Under the pieces are notes generated by a model. The model was not told where the DNA came from. It ran no database searches and saw nothing but the letters and a program-made list of their open reading frames with translations. A DNA stretch of 64,000 nucleotides from the NCBI GenBank assembly GCA_025765615.1, contig JAIVFJ010000273.1, positions 2,501 through 66,500 of the forward strand, given 5' to 3'. Below are positions 42,343 to 54,277 of the stretch, piece after piece; position 1 is the first letter of the stretch, and each line of letters begins with the position of its first letter. Position numbers and translations under genes: made by a program. The DNA is from Zopfochytrium polystomum (Eukaryota > Chytridiomycota > Chytridiomycetes > Chytridiales > Chytridiaceae).

Positions 42343-43743
42343 TCACTCGTAATTCTCCACGACGCGGCACTCCTCAAACGGCGGCTGATCATACAACGTA
42401 ACCCCACCCCGTCGGCTCATCCTTATCGAGACCTCTGCTTTCCGCCACATCTCCTCCTCGAACGCCCCGATCACCACCGCGTCGCCGATCCCGCCCGCGC
42501 CCTCGACATCCCCCCTCAAAAACGCGTCGATCCGCTCCACGAGCAGCTTGCAGTCCATCAGCGCGGCGTTGGCGCCGACGCCGGCGGTGGGCGACATGGC
42601 GTGGATGGCGTCGCCGAGGAGGGTGACGCCGGGGACGGTGCGCCACGGGCCGGCGGCGGGCGGGGAGGTGGTGATGCGGGTCGCGGAGGTGGCCGCGGCG
42701 TCGGTGTTGCCGTTGGCGGTGAAGACGGCGCGGACGGCGCGGGTCCCAGGACGCGGTGAGGCGGCGGGCGAGGGATTGCGCGTCGGCGCCGGGGCGCGGA
42801 AGAGGTGGCTCCTTGTCGGTGTCGTCGTCGTCGCCGGGGGCGGCGGCGGAAGCGGCGGTGAAGGTCGCGGAGCGGGCGACGAGCACCCAGTAGAGGTAGT
42901 CTTGAGTTTCCGGGAGGCGGGCGGCGGCGGCACAGCCTGCGGGCGGGGCGAGAGCGTGCGGGGGGTTGGGGAAGACAACGGGTTCGGAGAACAGGGAGAG
43001 GACGGGGCCATGCGGGGGGTTTCTGCAATGCGGCGGCGGTGCCGGCGAGGAGGAGCGGGTGGAGGGCGTGGCGGGCGGCGGGGGTGAGGGCGGTTTTCCC
43101 GTAGATGGCGCGGCCATCGGTGTCGAGGAAGGCGCGGTCGGGGAGGAGGGAGCGGCGGACGCGGGAGTGGACGCCGTCCGCGCCGACGAGGAGGGCGCCT
43201 TTTGCGACGAGGCCCGAGGCAAAGGTTGCGACGACGGTGCGGCCGCCTTCGCCGCCTTCGACGACTTTAAAGGCGACGAGCTCCTGGCCAAAGACGACCG
43301 AGTCTTCGATTCCGGCGAGGAGCGCGGCGCGGAGGACGCGACGGTCTGCGGTGCCGGCCTCAGATATAGCGGGGGGCTTTCCGTCGCTTCCAAGGCCGGG
43401 GGGAGGGAGGTGCATGCCCTTTGCGACCATGGTCGGTTCGTAGTCGGAGCCGTCGAGGGCGTCGATGAAGCGGAAGCCAGTGGGGCCGCGCGCGCAGGAG
43501 GCTTCGTAGAATGCAAGGCGCTCCGAGGTGAGACAGGCCTCGAGGCCCTTGTACCCGTCGGCGTTGATGCGGAGGCGGTAGCCTTGCTTGCGGTGGTCTG
43601 GCGACGGGTCGCGCTCGTAGACGGTGAAAGGGGATTCCGCGGCGCTGGAGGCCTTGGGCGAGACACAGGCCGCCGATGCCGGCGCCGATGATGAGGATGT
43701 GATGGCCGGCGACGGCGGGGATAGAGTCTGGGGAGAGCATCAT
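42343..43743 (-). CDS. FAD-dependent monooxygenase (PHBH fold), frame-disrupted
   Basis: Flavoprotein hydroxylase-type oxidoreductase, about 460 residues. The N-terminal dinucleotide motif is ILIIGAGIGGLCLAQGL; then YERDPSPDHRKQGYRLRIN; the middle DG motif is LLVGADGVHSRVRRSLL; the C-terminal FAD motif is GVTLLGDAIHAMSPTAGVGANAAL, followed by ALMDCKLLVERIDA. These lie in three different frames with joins near 43640 (a CCCCTTTC run), near 43030 and near 42770, so at least three single-base indels are present in this sequence. All catalytic and cofactor motifs are intact otherwise. The substrate class cannot be told: relatives hydroxylate aromatics, polyketides or isoprenoids. It neighbours sterol-related genes. 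Confidence 0.8.
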
Positions 43744-45117
43744 TTATTTTTCGGTGTGGTTATGGGGTTGGTTGGTTGGCTGCGGGTACTCGAGGCAACT
43801 GGGAAGGGATGGTGGGCGGGAGCACTGGAAGTGGGGCGGAACAGCCAGGCCGTGTGTGCTGCATTTATGGTGTGTGCGCGCGTGTGTGGGTGTGTGAGTA
43901 TTCGCGGAGAAGGCGTGGAGGGTGGAATAACCCGTGGACGCGTCGCCCTCTGTCGCGAGAAGTGTCCGTCTTATCAGCCTGCCAGTCTGTCTGTCTGTGG
44001 GTGGGGGTGTGTCCCCACGATTGAGCCAGCCGGCCGCCGGACTGTCCATCCGCAGTCACAGATTATTCAATGGGAGAGAAGGAAAAACACGCGGGATGCA
44101 TGTCCGCGCCGCCAACACGCGTCGCCACCGCATGACTGACGGACTTGCCTTCCCTTTCTTGGCACAGGCGAAAAGACCCAACGCACAAGAAACCGCACAC
44201 ACGCAGTGCACACGCACAAACGGGCGCAACGATCTGAAAACCTTCGTGGACGTGAAAGGTTGTGCGTTTTATGATAAGAGCTTCTACTAATCTTTGCTTC
44301 CTTTTTCCCTCTTTTTTTTCTTTTTTCTTTTTTTCCCAAAGGCTTCTCCTAAGCTTTGCCCGGCCGGCAAACAGAGCCGTGAGCGAAACTAGATAACTCG
44401 ACCAGAACATTACGCAAATGGTCAGACATTCACTGCAAAATGCTTGCAATATTGAGCCATGCTGCAAAAAATACTGCGCTAACCCTGCCGCACATCTTTA
44501 AGGCGAAAAATCTGCCACGCTGACCGCATAGTCTCTCTCTTTCGGCGTGTGAATAGGAAGTTGTGATGGCTGTATTGACCAACATCCGCGCCTTAAAAAG
44601 TGGAAAAGACCTCTCGAGAGATATCCTTTACGCTGCCCGTCCTTGTTACAAAGGCAGGTGCTGGCCGAAGGCCAGTGCCTACGGGAGGGTGAGTGCTGAT
44701 GGAGAGCGAGCTAGAGCGCGAGGAGAGCGGGATGAACGGTTCAAGAGTGTATTGCGAGGGATGCGAGGAGGACTGGAATAGAACTGAGAAAAAACTGACC
44801 GAAACAATGAAAGACACAATCAACTTGAAGGAACCAACTAGAAAAAATCAACTGCAAGAAAGCACAGTGACTCAGGGTCTCCGGAGAAAATGTGGAAACA
44901 GATCGGACAAACGACTCGGACAAACAAGGACGAAAACTTCAGACCTTAAGCTTTTGATGCTGTTCATCGACGAGTTCTGGTAAGATTTGCTTAGTGAGTT
45001 TCGCCGTTTATGATCATTTATCCATCACGAGATAATGGGTCGTCCTTTGCCGACAAACAAGTGCGACGAAACGTATCAAAAGCTCCATCAGTCCGCAAAA
45101 ACATTTGGTGCTTCAAC
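43744..45117. other. Intergenic region
   Basis: No gene supported. Short GT/CT-rich stretches follow the monooxygenase start, and a small hairpin CTGGCC-GAA-GGCCAG lies at 44661-44675. ORFs up to 134 codons exist here but show no motif. Confidence 0.4.
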
Positions 45118-45550
45118 CCTGCTGGCTGGAGCAATCGTAAAGCTCGATTTTTTTTCACTTTCCTCGTCTACGAACCTTCACGTTCGTCGATTCGCACAAC
45201 GGATGGATACTCCCGTTCAACCCCTTGAAGATGGGTGAGTAGAGCCTTTCTTGTTTCCCTCCCCACCTCTCGATTTTTCTCCACCAATATTTTTGCCAGT
45301 GCCATTCGTCAAGCCCACGCTCCACCACGACATGCACCACCGCTTCTCCTCGTACCAGGGCAACGCCAAGAACCGTGCCTTCGTGCTTCCGCTGGACATC
45401 CTGTTCGGCACGCACAGCGAGTTCAAGCCGACGCTGAGGAATGCGGTTTCGCTCGTAATCGCGACGAAAGGCCGGGCCACTCTCGGCGAGCATTTAAGAA
45501 GTGATGGGCGAGGAGTTTGTTGCAGTCGTCCCGGTAACTGGTGGGTCTGA
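45118..45550 (+). pseudogene. Sterol desaturase/fatty acid hydroxylase, 3' fragment (copy 1)
   Basis: C-terminal fragment of the same enzyme as the longer copy at 47061-48571. Visible pieces: LLAGAIVKLDF, FVDSHNGWILPFNP (frames shifted), an intron 45235-45299 (GTGAGT...GCCAG), then VKPTLHHDMHHRFSSYQGNAKNR and LDILFGTHSEFKPTLRNA. The HHDMHH cluster is the third histidine box of this di-iron superfamily. The first two boxes and the membrane helices are absent. A long T run (45553-45581) and a Tc1/mariner element follow directly. Confidence 0.7.
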
Positions 45551-45610
45551 ACCTTTTTTTTTTTTTTTTTTTTTTTTTTTGGTGGTTTGTTTCAATTTTT
45601 TTGTACTGTA

Positions 45611-46886
45611 CAGCCAAGGGAAGAAAGTCTTCAGACACTTGGACAAAATCAAAAAAAAGGCACCAGTTCAAACCCCTTTATTCACACTTTCCAAATTTGG
45701 AACAGTAAAATGTGTGTAAGGGGCAGCTACCTCAATATTTGGTAGAACCACCTTTGTTTTTGATAACAGCCTTGATTCTCCTTGGCATCACTTTCAACTA
45801 AACGTTGAAGGGAACAAAGGGGAAATTTTGCTCCATGCGCTTGCAACTGATTTTTTCAACTGCTGGAATTCCTGAGGGGCGATCCTTTTGCACTGTTAGT
45901 TTCAGGTGTTCCCAGAGATGCTCAATTGGGTTTAGATCCGGGCTTTGTGCAGGCCAGTCCAGAACTTTCAATCCACGTTTCTGAAACCATTGTCCCACTT
46001 TCACTGCTTTGTGAGCTGGTGCATTGTCCTTGCTGATAGATGATATTGTCAGCCACATCCTGTTGGTAGTCCATTTTTATATCCATATAGTCCAGAAAAC
46101 CCTCAAACTCCACATCCAGAATGTCAAGATAAAGCATCCCAGGTTCGAACCCATGAAACAACCCCAAATAGAGAAAGATTCCTGACCACCCTTGCATGAA
46201 CCTTGCAAGCACTCTTTCGTCATTCTTTCCCCAGCTCTCCTCCATACACGGACCTTGCCCTGCTTGCCAGTTTCGAAAGTTGCCTTGTCAGTCCAGATAA
46301 CTTTGGCCCAATCCTTGACAGTCCAGTCCTTATGCTTGCAAGCAAATGCCAGGCGTCTTGCTCGATGCTTCAGAAACAAAAAAGGCCTCTTCTTTGAATA
46401 CGGTTGTGAATTCCAAGCTGGTGCAAGTACTTCCGAATGGTTCTGGTTGAAACTGGAGAAGATCAGGCTGAATTCACGATGTTTGAGATGTCCTGTAACG
46501 AACGGCGACGATTCTCTGCAGAGCCGTTTTGTTGCCTGAGCCAGATATCTTAGATCGTAGACTGAGAGCTGTTTTGGCCGTCTGCTGCGTGGGAGATCCA
46601 CCAGGCTTCCTGTCTTGTCAAAACGTTGTATGATACTATGGGCACATGATTGCTTGATTGGAACGAAGTCGCTGATCTTGCGAATGCTCCATCCCTTCTC
46701 ATGCAAGTTGACAACTGTCTTGCATGTTGCAGCATTGTGCTTTGTGTGATGCTCTTTCTCCATGCTGAATTTGGACGTGATCTTGGGGACTGTGATGGCT
46801 GGCAGGAGCAGGTAGATCAGGTGGTGGCGGCTAGGAGGACAAGGCTGTTTTGACAAGGCCTCCGAAGACTTTTTTCCCCCCCACTG
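45611..46886 (-). mobile_element. Tc1/mariner element, decayed
   Basis: A 1276-base element with TA on both sides (45609-45610 and 46887-46888) and imperfect terminal inverted repeats of about 39 bases: left CAGCCAAGGGAAGAAAGTCT..., right, read inward, CAGTGGGGGGGAAAAAAGTC..., both continuing to ACAAAA/TCAAAA. The transposase lies on the minus strand. Length, ends and TA target are typical of Tc1/mariner. Confidence 0.85.
45798..46856 (-). pseudogene. Tc1/mariner transposase, frameshifted
   Basis: DDE transposase remnant in at least three frames. The N-terminal helix-turn-helix region is readable (CKTVVNLHEKGWSIRKISDF, HSIIQRFDKTGSLVDLPRSR). The catalytic core keeps the first Asp in VIWTDKATFE, the second in SKDNAPAHKA and the final Glu in SPDLNPIEHLWEHLK. 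The WxxQSPDLNPIEhLW block is the usual Tc1-family signature. Frame changes near 46200 and 46060 should abolish activity. The WTDK(A)TF spelling in place of WSDE is seen in fungal members. Confidence 0.85.
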
Positions 46887-47060
46887 TACAATAAATATAA
46901 CACTGTGGAATGCACACCTGGGAAAGCATCCGTGCCGGAAAATTGTCTGGGAGCCAAGTCATTTCCCCGCAGCGCTGGGTGACTGCGCACGGGCTTCTCG
47001 GATCACCCCAAAAAATTAATATTCGCAATCAAGCCAACCAACCAATCAATCAATCAATCA

Positions 47061-47937
47061 ATGAACGCGCCCTCCGCCTCGGAGCAGCCGTCGCTCTCGG
47101 CCGCTTGGGCACGGCCGCGCTGGACGCCGCCCGCCTTCCAGCCGTAAGTGCGCCTGCCACAGCTCGTATTTCTCAAGCAATCGCACAATGGACCGCGAGT
47201 CTTTCAGGTGCTTTTACTGATTGAAGCAATACACACTCCCTCCCCTGCCCATCACCAACCAAACATACCTCCCTTTCACAAGCCGACATCGCCAGCCTTA
47301 GCGACTGACCTTTCCTGTATGGCATCCTGCCGTACGCCGTCCAACTGTCCGTCTTCTTCGGCTGCATCCTCTACGCGCCGCCCTCGAACCTCTACGCTCC
47401 AAAGTGGTTCCACGATCGCTACAAGATCAAATACGGCAGCGGAGGTTCGTTCGATCTCGTGTTTCTTTGTCGGCTAGGTGGAATCGTCTTGTCTGATCGC
47501 CCCCCGCCTCATTTTCTCAGGTCGTGAACAGGTTTGAATCGAAGTTGGCTATCCGTAAATCTGTGGTTGCGCAACTCTGGCTTGCAGTGGCCAACCAGTT
47601 GGCGGCTTCCCCCTCATAAAGTGGATCACTGCGGTACATTTTTGGCGTCACGTTGCGTGTCGTTGTTTCTGACCCTTTTCCGACGTGGCGCAGACCTCTA
47701 CAGAAGCTTCACTCATGATTCCAGTTCAACATTTATCTAATGCTGCTCATCTGACGAAATCTAGTATGATTTTGCTCAACTTTCGAAATAAAGGTACAGG
47801 CCGACCGTCCATTAATGAATTTTTTATCCTGGAACAGCTTCTACTGGTTTCATCGAGCTCTTCACGCCGTGCCATACTTGTGGGACAAAGTTCACAAGAT
47901 TCATCACGAAATCAAGGTTGTCCTTCATTAGCTCCTC

Positions 47938-48005
<68 letters not shown>

Positions 48006-48571
48006 CTCTCCCTCTCCCACTGGCGAAGCAGTGTCTAAACCTGCACAACCCTCCGATCAGTCGCCGACATCAATAACAGCTACGTACGTGAGCCCGATTG
48101 AAACAAACGGCGTACTGGCAGGTGGGTCACCACTCAAAATCTCGTGCGCGCTTCCGCGTCTAACCGAACGGTAAAGGCTCGGTCCTGGCAGGCACAATCA
48201 TCAGACCCGACCACTTCACATTCCTCGTCTACATCGCCTTCCGAACCTTCACGTCCGTCGACTCGCACAGCGGGTGGATGCTCCCGTTCAACCCAATGAG
48301 CCTTGGGTGAGTCCCGGGGGGGTTTCTTCTGCTTCCCCCTCGCCTCCACGCTAATCGTCGACCGACACTCCCGCAATGCCTGCTTTTTTATTCACTCCAC
48401 CAGTGCCATTCGCCAATCCCTCTTCCACCACGACCTTCACCACCGTTTCTCCTATACCAAGGCAACGCGAAAAATCTTTCCGGCGTGCTTGCGCTGGATA
48501 GCCTGTTTAGCACACACAGCGAGTTCAAGCCAAAGAACGCTGTCGCTCGCGATTCTTTGAAAGTCGAGTAG
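47061..48571 (+). pseudogene. Sterol desaturase/fatty acid hydroxylase (ERG25-like), copy 2, frame-disrupted
   Basis: Membrane di-iron hydroxylase of the ERG25/ERG3/CH25H superfamily. Exon pieces in order: MNAPSASEQPSLSAAWARPR (47061-47143), PFLYGILPYAVQLSVFFGCI and PKWFHDRYKIKYGSG (about 47300-47442), FPLIKW (47605), MNFLSWNSFYWFHRALHAVP with KVHKIHHEIK (about 47813-47914), ATYVSPIETNGVLAG (48080-48121), HFTFLVYIAFRTFTSVDSHS with GWMLPFNP (48200-48310), and SLFHHDLHHRFSY with LFSTHSEFKPK to a stop at 48569. The histidine boxes HRALH, HKIHH and HHDLHH are all present. Small frame breaks occur at about 47305 and in the last exon. An intron holds a long (CT)n tract (about 47944-48002). ERG25 acts on C4 of sterols; the exact reaction here is not established. 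Confidence 0.7.
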
Positions 48572-49232
48572 ATGGAAAGGTAATATAGGGGGATGACTGG
48601 GCTACAGCAGTCGGTGGTGTCTGGGCTCGCCCCTGCTTGTTACCTTTTCCGTCATTACACTTTCCTTTCTTTCCTCGCGTTTTCTTCAGAGTTCTAGCCT
48701 TGTACAAAGTGGGCGTCATGAACCAGTTTCTTTATTTTTTTTTAAAAAAAAATTTTCCTCATTCTTATGAGTGCCGAAACTTTACCGTCTCTTGTTGCTC
48801 TGGTTGGCTTTAGGGTCCTTCAGTCCAGAGGCCCTATAAATCCCCGGGACAGAATTATTTCGGACCGCCGTTTTAATTTGATGAGGAGTCAACCAATAAT
48901 TTCGGGCAGCTCCATATGCCCTGTTCTCTTTGCGCTTTCTGGCTGCGTTGGATTTGGTCGCTCATTCTCCGGTAATATGTCATTTTGCAATATCTTCGCT
49001 GAACGCTGGACAGTAAGCAAAAATATCTTGTGAGCGTCCAACTCCTGCTTATCACCTCCTGCTTATCACCGGATCTCGGCTTCAGGGCGAAATGCCAAGG
49101 CAAGGATAACTATTTCTCTTTCAGGAAAAAAAAAAGCACTGCTCAGCTTCTCCACTTGGACGTTCCTCTTTCCCAGATTCATTCGTGCTTAATATATTTT
49201 AATTTTAACAACAATGATTGTATTCCTCACCC
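48572..49232. other. Intergenic region
   Basis: No gene recognised between the hydroxylase copy and tRNA-His. AT-rich runs occur at 48731-48760. Small ORFs have no motif. Confidence 0.4.
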
Positions 49233-49304
49233 GCTGTATTCGTATAGTGGTTAGTACGCCTCGTTGTGGCCGAGGAAACGGTGGTTCGATTCCACCATAC
49301 AGCA
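49233..49304 (+). tRNA. tRNA-His (anticodon GUG)
   Basis: A 72-base cloverleaf. The acceptor stem GCTGTAT/ATACAGC ends with A; the anticodon stem CCTCG/CGAGG has loop TTGTGGC (anticodon GTG); the T arm is GGTGG-TTCGATT-CCACC. The extra G at position -1 would be added after transcription, as usual in eukaryotes. No intron. Confidence 0.94.
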
Positions 49305-49552
49305 ACCCGGCGTACCGAAATTGTGGCTTTGTGATACTGGAAACTGACACTTTCGAAGCTGCGATTGATACCGTCCCAGGGGTGCTGCTCAGGCGTGAAG
49401 ACTTTTACTGTGCGTAACATCGAAGAGAATATGTATTGCAACATCTCGATTAACTTCCTGCCGGTCCTGCTGCTGCTTCTGTGTGTGAGCCAGTTTCACT
49501 CTTGTCTGCTGTCTGCTGCGACTTGAGCTAATTACCGCTCGATGCATCAAGC

Positions 49553-49624
49553 AGCAGCGTAGTGTAGTGAAAGCACGTTGGGCTCATAACCCAAAGGACG
49601 AACGATCGAAACGTTCCGCTGCTA
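49553..49624 (+). tRNA. Initiator tRNA-Met (anticodon CAU)
   Basis: A 72-base cloverleaf. The acceptor stem AGCAGCG/CGCTGCT gives an A1-U72 end pair. The anticodon stem TTGGG/CCCAA carries three consecutive G-C pairs with loop CTCATAA. The T loop ATCGAAA has A in place of T54. These three features mark the eukaryotic initiator rather than the elongator. A TTTT stop for polymerase III follows at 49627-49630. Confidence 0.93.
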
Positions 49625-50127
49625 CCTTTTGTTTCACAAGTACTGGATAACATCGTGGTGATATCTTAGTTCTCCTCCTTCGAGGTGGTGGAGGATGTGA
49701 ATGGAGTGCCAACACTGTGACCGCTTCTTACAGACTTGTCACTAGACAGAATCGCGGTGTCTTCGCGACAATTCCCAGCCCTGTGCTGCTAAACAAGACT
49801 CTCATGGTGGAAAGTTTGTACGATTTTACGGATTACGATTTCCAATGACGCATTACTCTGTCGGTCGGGTTGCTTTTGCACTGTACGGAGAATGTCTACG
49901 GGGACGATGTTTGTGAGGGATATGCATTTTACCAAGTGTTTTCTTTTGAACAAGCGAAGCAGAAATGGACGTCCGTTCAAGTCAATCAGGAAACAGCAAA
50001 AAAAATAAAAATTGTACGTTGCACCGGCAGCGGTGAGTGCTCCGACCGTCAGATGCTTTCCTTTGACATTGTTTCCCTCTCCTCTCTCTGTTGCTCGTAA
50101 CTTCAATACCTCTCGTCACCACCACGA
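49625..50127. other. Intergenic region
   Basis: No gene seen between the initiator tRNA and the 3' end of the first sterol glucosyltransferase. Serves as 3' flank for the latter. Confidence 0.4.
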
Positions 50128-53100
50128 TCACCTCACCACCCTCACCCCACCCTCTACCCCGCCCTCCCCCACTGCCAACATCCGCGCCGCAGCCTCTCCC
50201 AACTCCTCCTCCGTCATGCGCCGCCCCAAATCCACCTCCGGCGGCACATACACATACTCGACCGCCGCACGCGGCGCGACCCTCCGCCAACGTCCACTCG
50301 TGCGGGCTCGCCCTCAGCGGCGACATTGACGACGCCGAATCGGCCGGGCGCGTGCCGTCGCGCGACGGTGCGTTCCCATCCTGCGCGTGGCTTTGGCTGT
50401 CGCGTTCGCCTCGACGTAGCGGCCGGCGCGGGCGACGGAGGCGCCCATCTGGGCGGCGAGGCGGGCGGCGAAACGCGGGGCCGCGGCCGGGGCGGCGAGG
50501 GCGGTTTCGATGGGCGCGGACGCGGAGCGGGGGAGCGCGTGGTCGTGGGCGGGGGGGCTCTGGTGCGGGTCTCGCGATCTCGGCGGACGGCAGGCGGGAT
50601 GAGGGTGGAGGGGCAGCTGCGGCGAGGGCGTTGCTGGTGTGCGAGCGGTAGTCGTGGAAAAAGTCGTCGTTGGGACGCGCCGACGGCTGCGGCGGGGCGA
50701 GGCGGTTTGCAGATGTTGGGGGAGAGTGTGTCGTCGCCGGTGCGCTGGTGGTTGGTGGTGTTGGCGAGCGCCTCGCCGATCCTCGCGGTCCAGTATCCCG
50801 GCGCCGCGCTGGAGGATGATGAGCTGGGGCGTAATAGCGGCCGATGCTGCCGAGATCGCGGCGCGGGCGTGCGAGATGGCCGAGTCGACGACGGCTCGGG
50901 CGGTGGAGGGGATTCGGCGACGGCGAGCGGCGGGAGAGGGTGCCGTTGCGACTGGCGAGGACGAGGCCGGCGGTTTCCCAGCGGCGGAAGCGGAGCGGCT
51001 CGTGTTGCGGGGGCCTCGCCGCCGGAGCGGGCGGTGAGCGCGGCGAGGGCGTCGTCGGAGACTTTTTTGCCGAGGGTGGGGAGGTACCATCGAGCGGTGC
51101 GGTGCGGGTCGACGTCGCAGCGCATGGCGTCGAGCGGGAGATGGGCGTGGAAGCTGCGGGCCGTGGCGGCGGCGCCGTTTTCGGCGGTGATGCGGGCACC
51201 GGCGAGGGCGGCGGCTTGGACGACGGCTGGTGCGAAGCAGAACTGGATGGCCGATGCTAGGCGGTCGGCGGTGAGCTTTTTGAAGGGGATCGGGGGAGGG
51301 CCGGCTTGGATGGAGGCGATCATGGCTCCCCCTTTTTTGTAGGTTGAACCTTCGGTTAGTTGGACGACACGCACGGTCGTATCGACTTGGACTCACAAAA
51401 GCTTTGGTCTCCAAAAAAGGGAACCACGACCGTGGGCTTTCCTGCCTTCAGCCCAGCCGACGTCGTTCCAGCACCACCATGATGCACGACGGCCGAAACT
51501 TGCTTGAACAGCCAGTCGTGCGGGCAGTTTCCGATCATATAAACGCCGTCGGGCACATCTTTACCCGCACCGCCGAGACCACCCCACCCTTTCGACACGA
51601 TTGCACGTACGTTGGCAATTTTAATAGCTTCAAAGATGGTCGCAGTTAACGCATCTGGGTCGTCGACAACGATGGAGCCGAACCCTAGTTCGTTCACGTT
51701 CAGGGGGAGTAAGTAAAACCGTCGGTTACGGTCTGCGGTCACTCTCTACCAATATACACGGGTGGTGGACCCGCCGCGAGAAAGTCAACAAGGTCTTGGG
51801 GAGGCGTGTAAGCGCTTGCCAGGTCCAAGAAGATGAAGCCAGTGATATCTGAAAGCGATTGTGAGAGGGGTACCATTTCGGCGGCGGACCCACCAATATG
51901 AGCGCCCCAGTCAGCCGGCTTTGGAATCAACGCTTCGCTCCAGATGTAAGTATGCGGGACCTTAACATTAGCGTAATAAAAGAGCATGAGAACGATCCAG
52001 GTCATCCACAAAACTACGACGAGCTTTCACCTCGAGGACTTTCATTATTGTCGGGCCGCCCTTGGGAGAAAGCTTTGCGAGGCCCAGCGTGCTTTTCCTA
52101 AAGTTATTGACAATGTCGCCAAGGCCTTCCCAGGTCAAAAACGTCCACCAGCTCGTAGGAGCAAAAGTGTGACCATGCAGTGGAATCTTTGATGTCGTTG
52201 CGGAGTCAGCACTTGTCCAAAAAAAAAACAAAAAAAAATAGCAAAAAAAAAGGAACGGCGGTACACGTACAATTCACGTTCGTCAAGGGATTTGAGAATG
52301 CAGTGGTCGGGCTCCACGGCATGGTGAAGATGATGTGGCACGGCACCATGAGCCGCTCCGCGCAGTGGATGTGGGCGAACGATACCGGGTTGGCAATAAT
52401 AGGCGTCGGCCTCGAACGGGGGTGGCGTCGGGGGTCATCGGGATCAGAATCGACGCAAGAATTCCACGCCTGAGTCGAGGATGGCGGTGATCATTTCACG
52501 CTTTTTGCGGACGTCGCCGGCACGGATGGACGAGAGGCCCGGAAGAAGGCCCGGGTCTGATAATTGATGGCGCAGTGGTGGGAGGTGGTGAGACAGGTGG
52601 CTACAAAATCGGGCATAGTCGAACGAATGCACTTACTCTTCACCATGTACGCCATCAGATCGTTCGGATCACCAGCCAGCTGGATAAAACTCGATTCCAT
52701 TCTCGGTGACAAACTTTGCGGAACGTCGAATGGGTCGCCAAGCGAACGCGGTGGCCGTACCGCACCAGCTCTTTTGCGAGTGCGACGAACGGCTGGACGT
52801 CGCCGCGCGAGCCTACAATCTGAATGACGATATTGAGGGCCGGGACAGAGTCGGCCGAGTGGGCGATCGCACCAAACCGACCTCCTGAGCTCCGAGTGGG
52901 ACTGCACGATCGACTGCGAGGTAGTCAGGCGGCGCCTCCGAGAACTGCAGGTCGACGCGTCCGTCCGATGACGGGCCGTTCGAGTCAGAGTCGGGGTCGG
53001 AGCCGAGCGTGACGTCGACGTCGACGCGCCGTCGTTGTTGAGCGAGATCGAGAAGACAGAATCGTCGCGGCGCAGGCTGTGCCGGTGCGGAGCGGTTCCG

Positions 53101-53943
53101 TCCGCGGTGGCGGCGGGCGGCGCGTAGGCCGGAAGTTGATGGGGAGAGGCTGACGCCTGAGATGTTCCTGAGCGCCCTCGCGACGCGCGAGTTTTCAGGG
53201 GCCGGCACCCTGGAGGTGGATTTGCTGCGTCGAAGGGACGACGAACCTGGCAAAGTGAGGGACTTGCGACGGTGCCGTTTTTCGATGAAAGAGCGAAATC
53301 GGCCAGAGCCTCAACAAAGTAGGTGTTGTTGCTCCAGAATGTATTGTACTGAGGGAATTTGTGAGGGGAAATTCGGGTTACTCTCTATCGAAAATACCTT
53401 TAATGAGCCTTTTCTCCATTGCGACGCAAAATCGTGCATTTCTTCCTTGAGCCGATTGCAGAAGCCGATGAAATCGACCTCGTGGGCAGGATGGTCGGCG
53501 AAGCCAAGATTGAATTTTTTCCTCGGACGAAGCTGACGCATCTGCCTGAATGCTAGTGATCTCGCGCAGAAATGGCTGGTTTTCGCGACGCGGAGGATCA
53601 AAAAAAATTGTCATCCTGCACGTCTGTCCGCCCCCAGACAATCACGCACGAGTACACGCACAGGCACACACACGCAGAGACCCACGATATGCCTCAACGA
53701 ACCTTGATGAGCTTCGGATCGTTCTGAAAAGGACGGGACAACCATGTACCGAGTAACCTCCGATTCCCACAGGATCAAAAAGTAGGCGATGCGGCCGGGG
53801 TAGTGGGGGATGCCTTCGGCACGGGGACTGGTGAGGCGGTGATCCACGAGGAGCGGAGGGTGGAGACGGGGGCAAAAGCCGATGTAGGCCGCAGGGGCGG
53901 CGGCGGCGGCGGCGGAGGCGGATTGGAATTCAAAGAGCGCCAT
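50128..53943 (-). CDS. Sterol glucosyltransferase (GT28/UGT51-type), copy 1, partly frame-disrupted
   Basis: Predicted UDP-glucose:sterol 3-beta-glucosyltransferase making steryl glucosides at membranes. The start MALFEFQSA (53943) is followed by an unassigned region ([14 protein letters not shown]). The catalytic part begins with the GT28 N-domain ([17 protein letters not shown], broken by indels near 52900-52700; [13 protein letters not shown]). The core then reads cleanly across introns: [111 protein letters not shown]. The HHGGAGT box is the nucleotide-sugar site. An extra C-terminal region of about 350 residues ([12 protein letters not shown], Ala/Pro-rich, ending [20 protein letters not shown]) has several frame jumps. 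Tandem paralogue of the next gene. Confidence 0.8.
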
Positions 53944-54235
53944 GGTTGCTCGAGTGTGGATGAGGGTCCGAGAGAGGGAAGGAACCGAGGGTGGTGGAGG
54001 GAGGCGTTGGTCGACAGGCAGGTGGTAGTTGGGGAAGATGGGGGGGGGTGGACTGTGTTGGATTGGTAGCAGCGCCGCTGGGCGGGGAGGGGCGGGCGGG
54101 CGACAGCAGGAAAGCGCAGCCTGTGTGTGTTGTTTCTTTCTTTCTTCTGTGTTTTATTTATGAGATTTCATCGTCGGCCACACGGGTGTGTGAATTGGTT
54201 CCGTCTGTCTGTCGGTGCTTGGCAAGAAGAGACAG

Positions 54236-54277
<42 letters not shown>

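Noticed and set aside
44563..44983. Overlapping 70-96 codon frames near 44.6-45.0 kb
   Set aside because: No motif, poor composition, no splice links to the hydroxylase fragment downstream.
47944..48002. Long (CT)n tract as a possible tandem-repeat array of interest or CRISPR-like element
   Set aside because: Simple dinucleotide microsatellite inside an intron. No spacer-repeat structure. No CRISPR array exists in this eukaryotic window.
50326..51342. Plus-strand 338-codon frame over the glucosyltransferase C-terminus
   Set aside because: Gly/Arg-rich antisense. The minus strand carries the conserved GT28 sequence with consistent introns.
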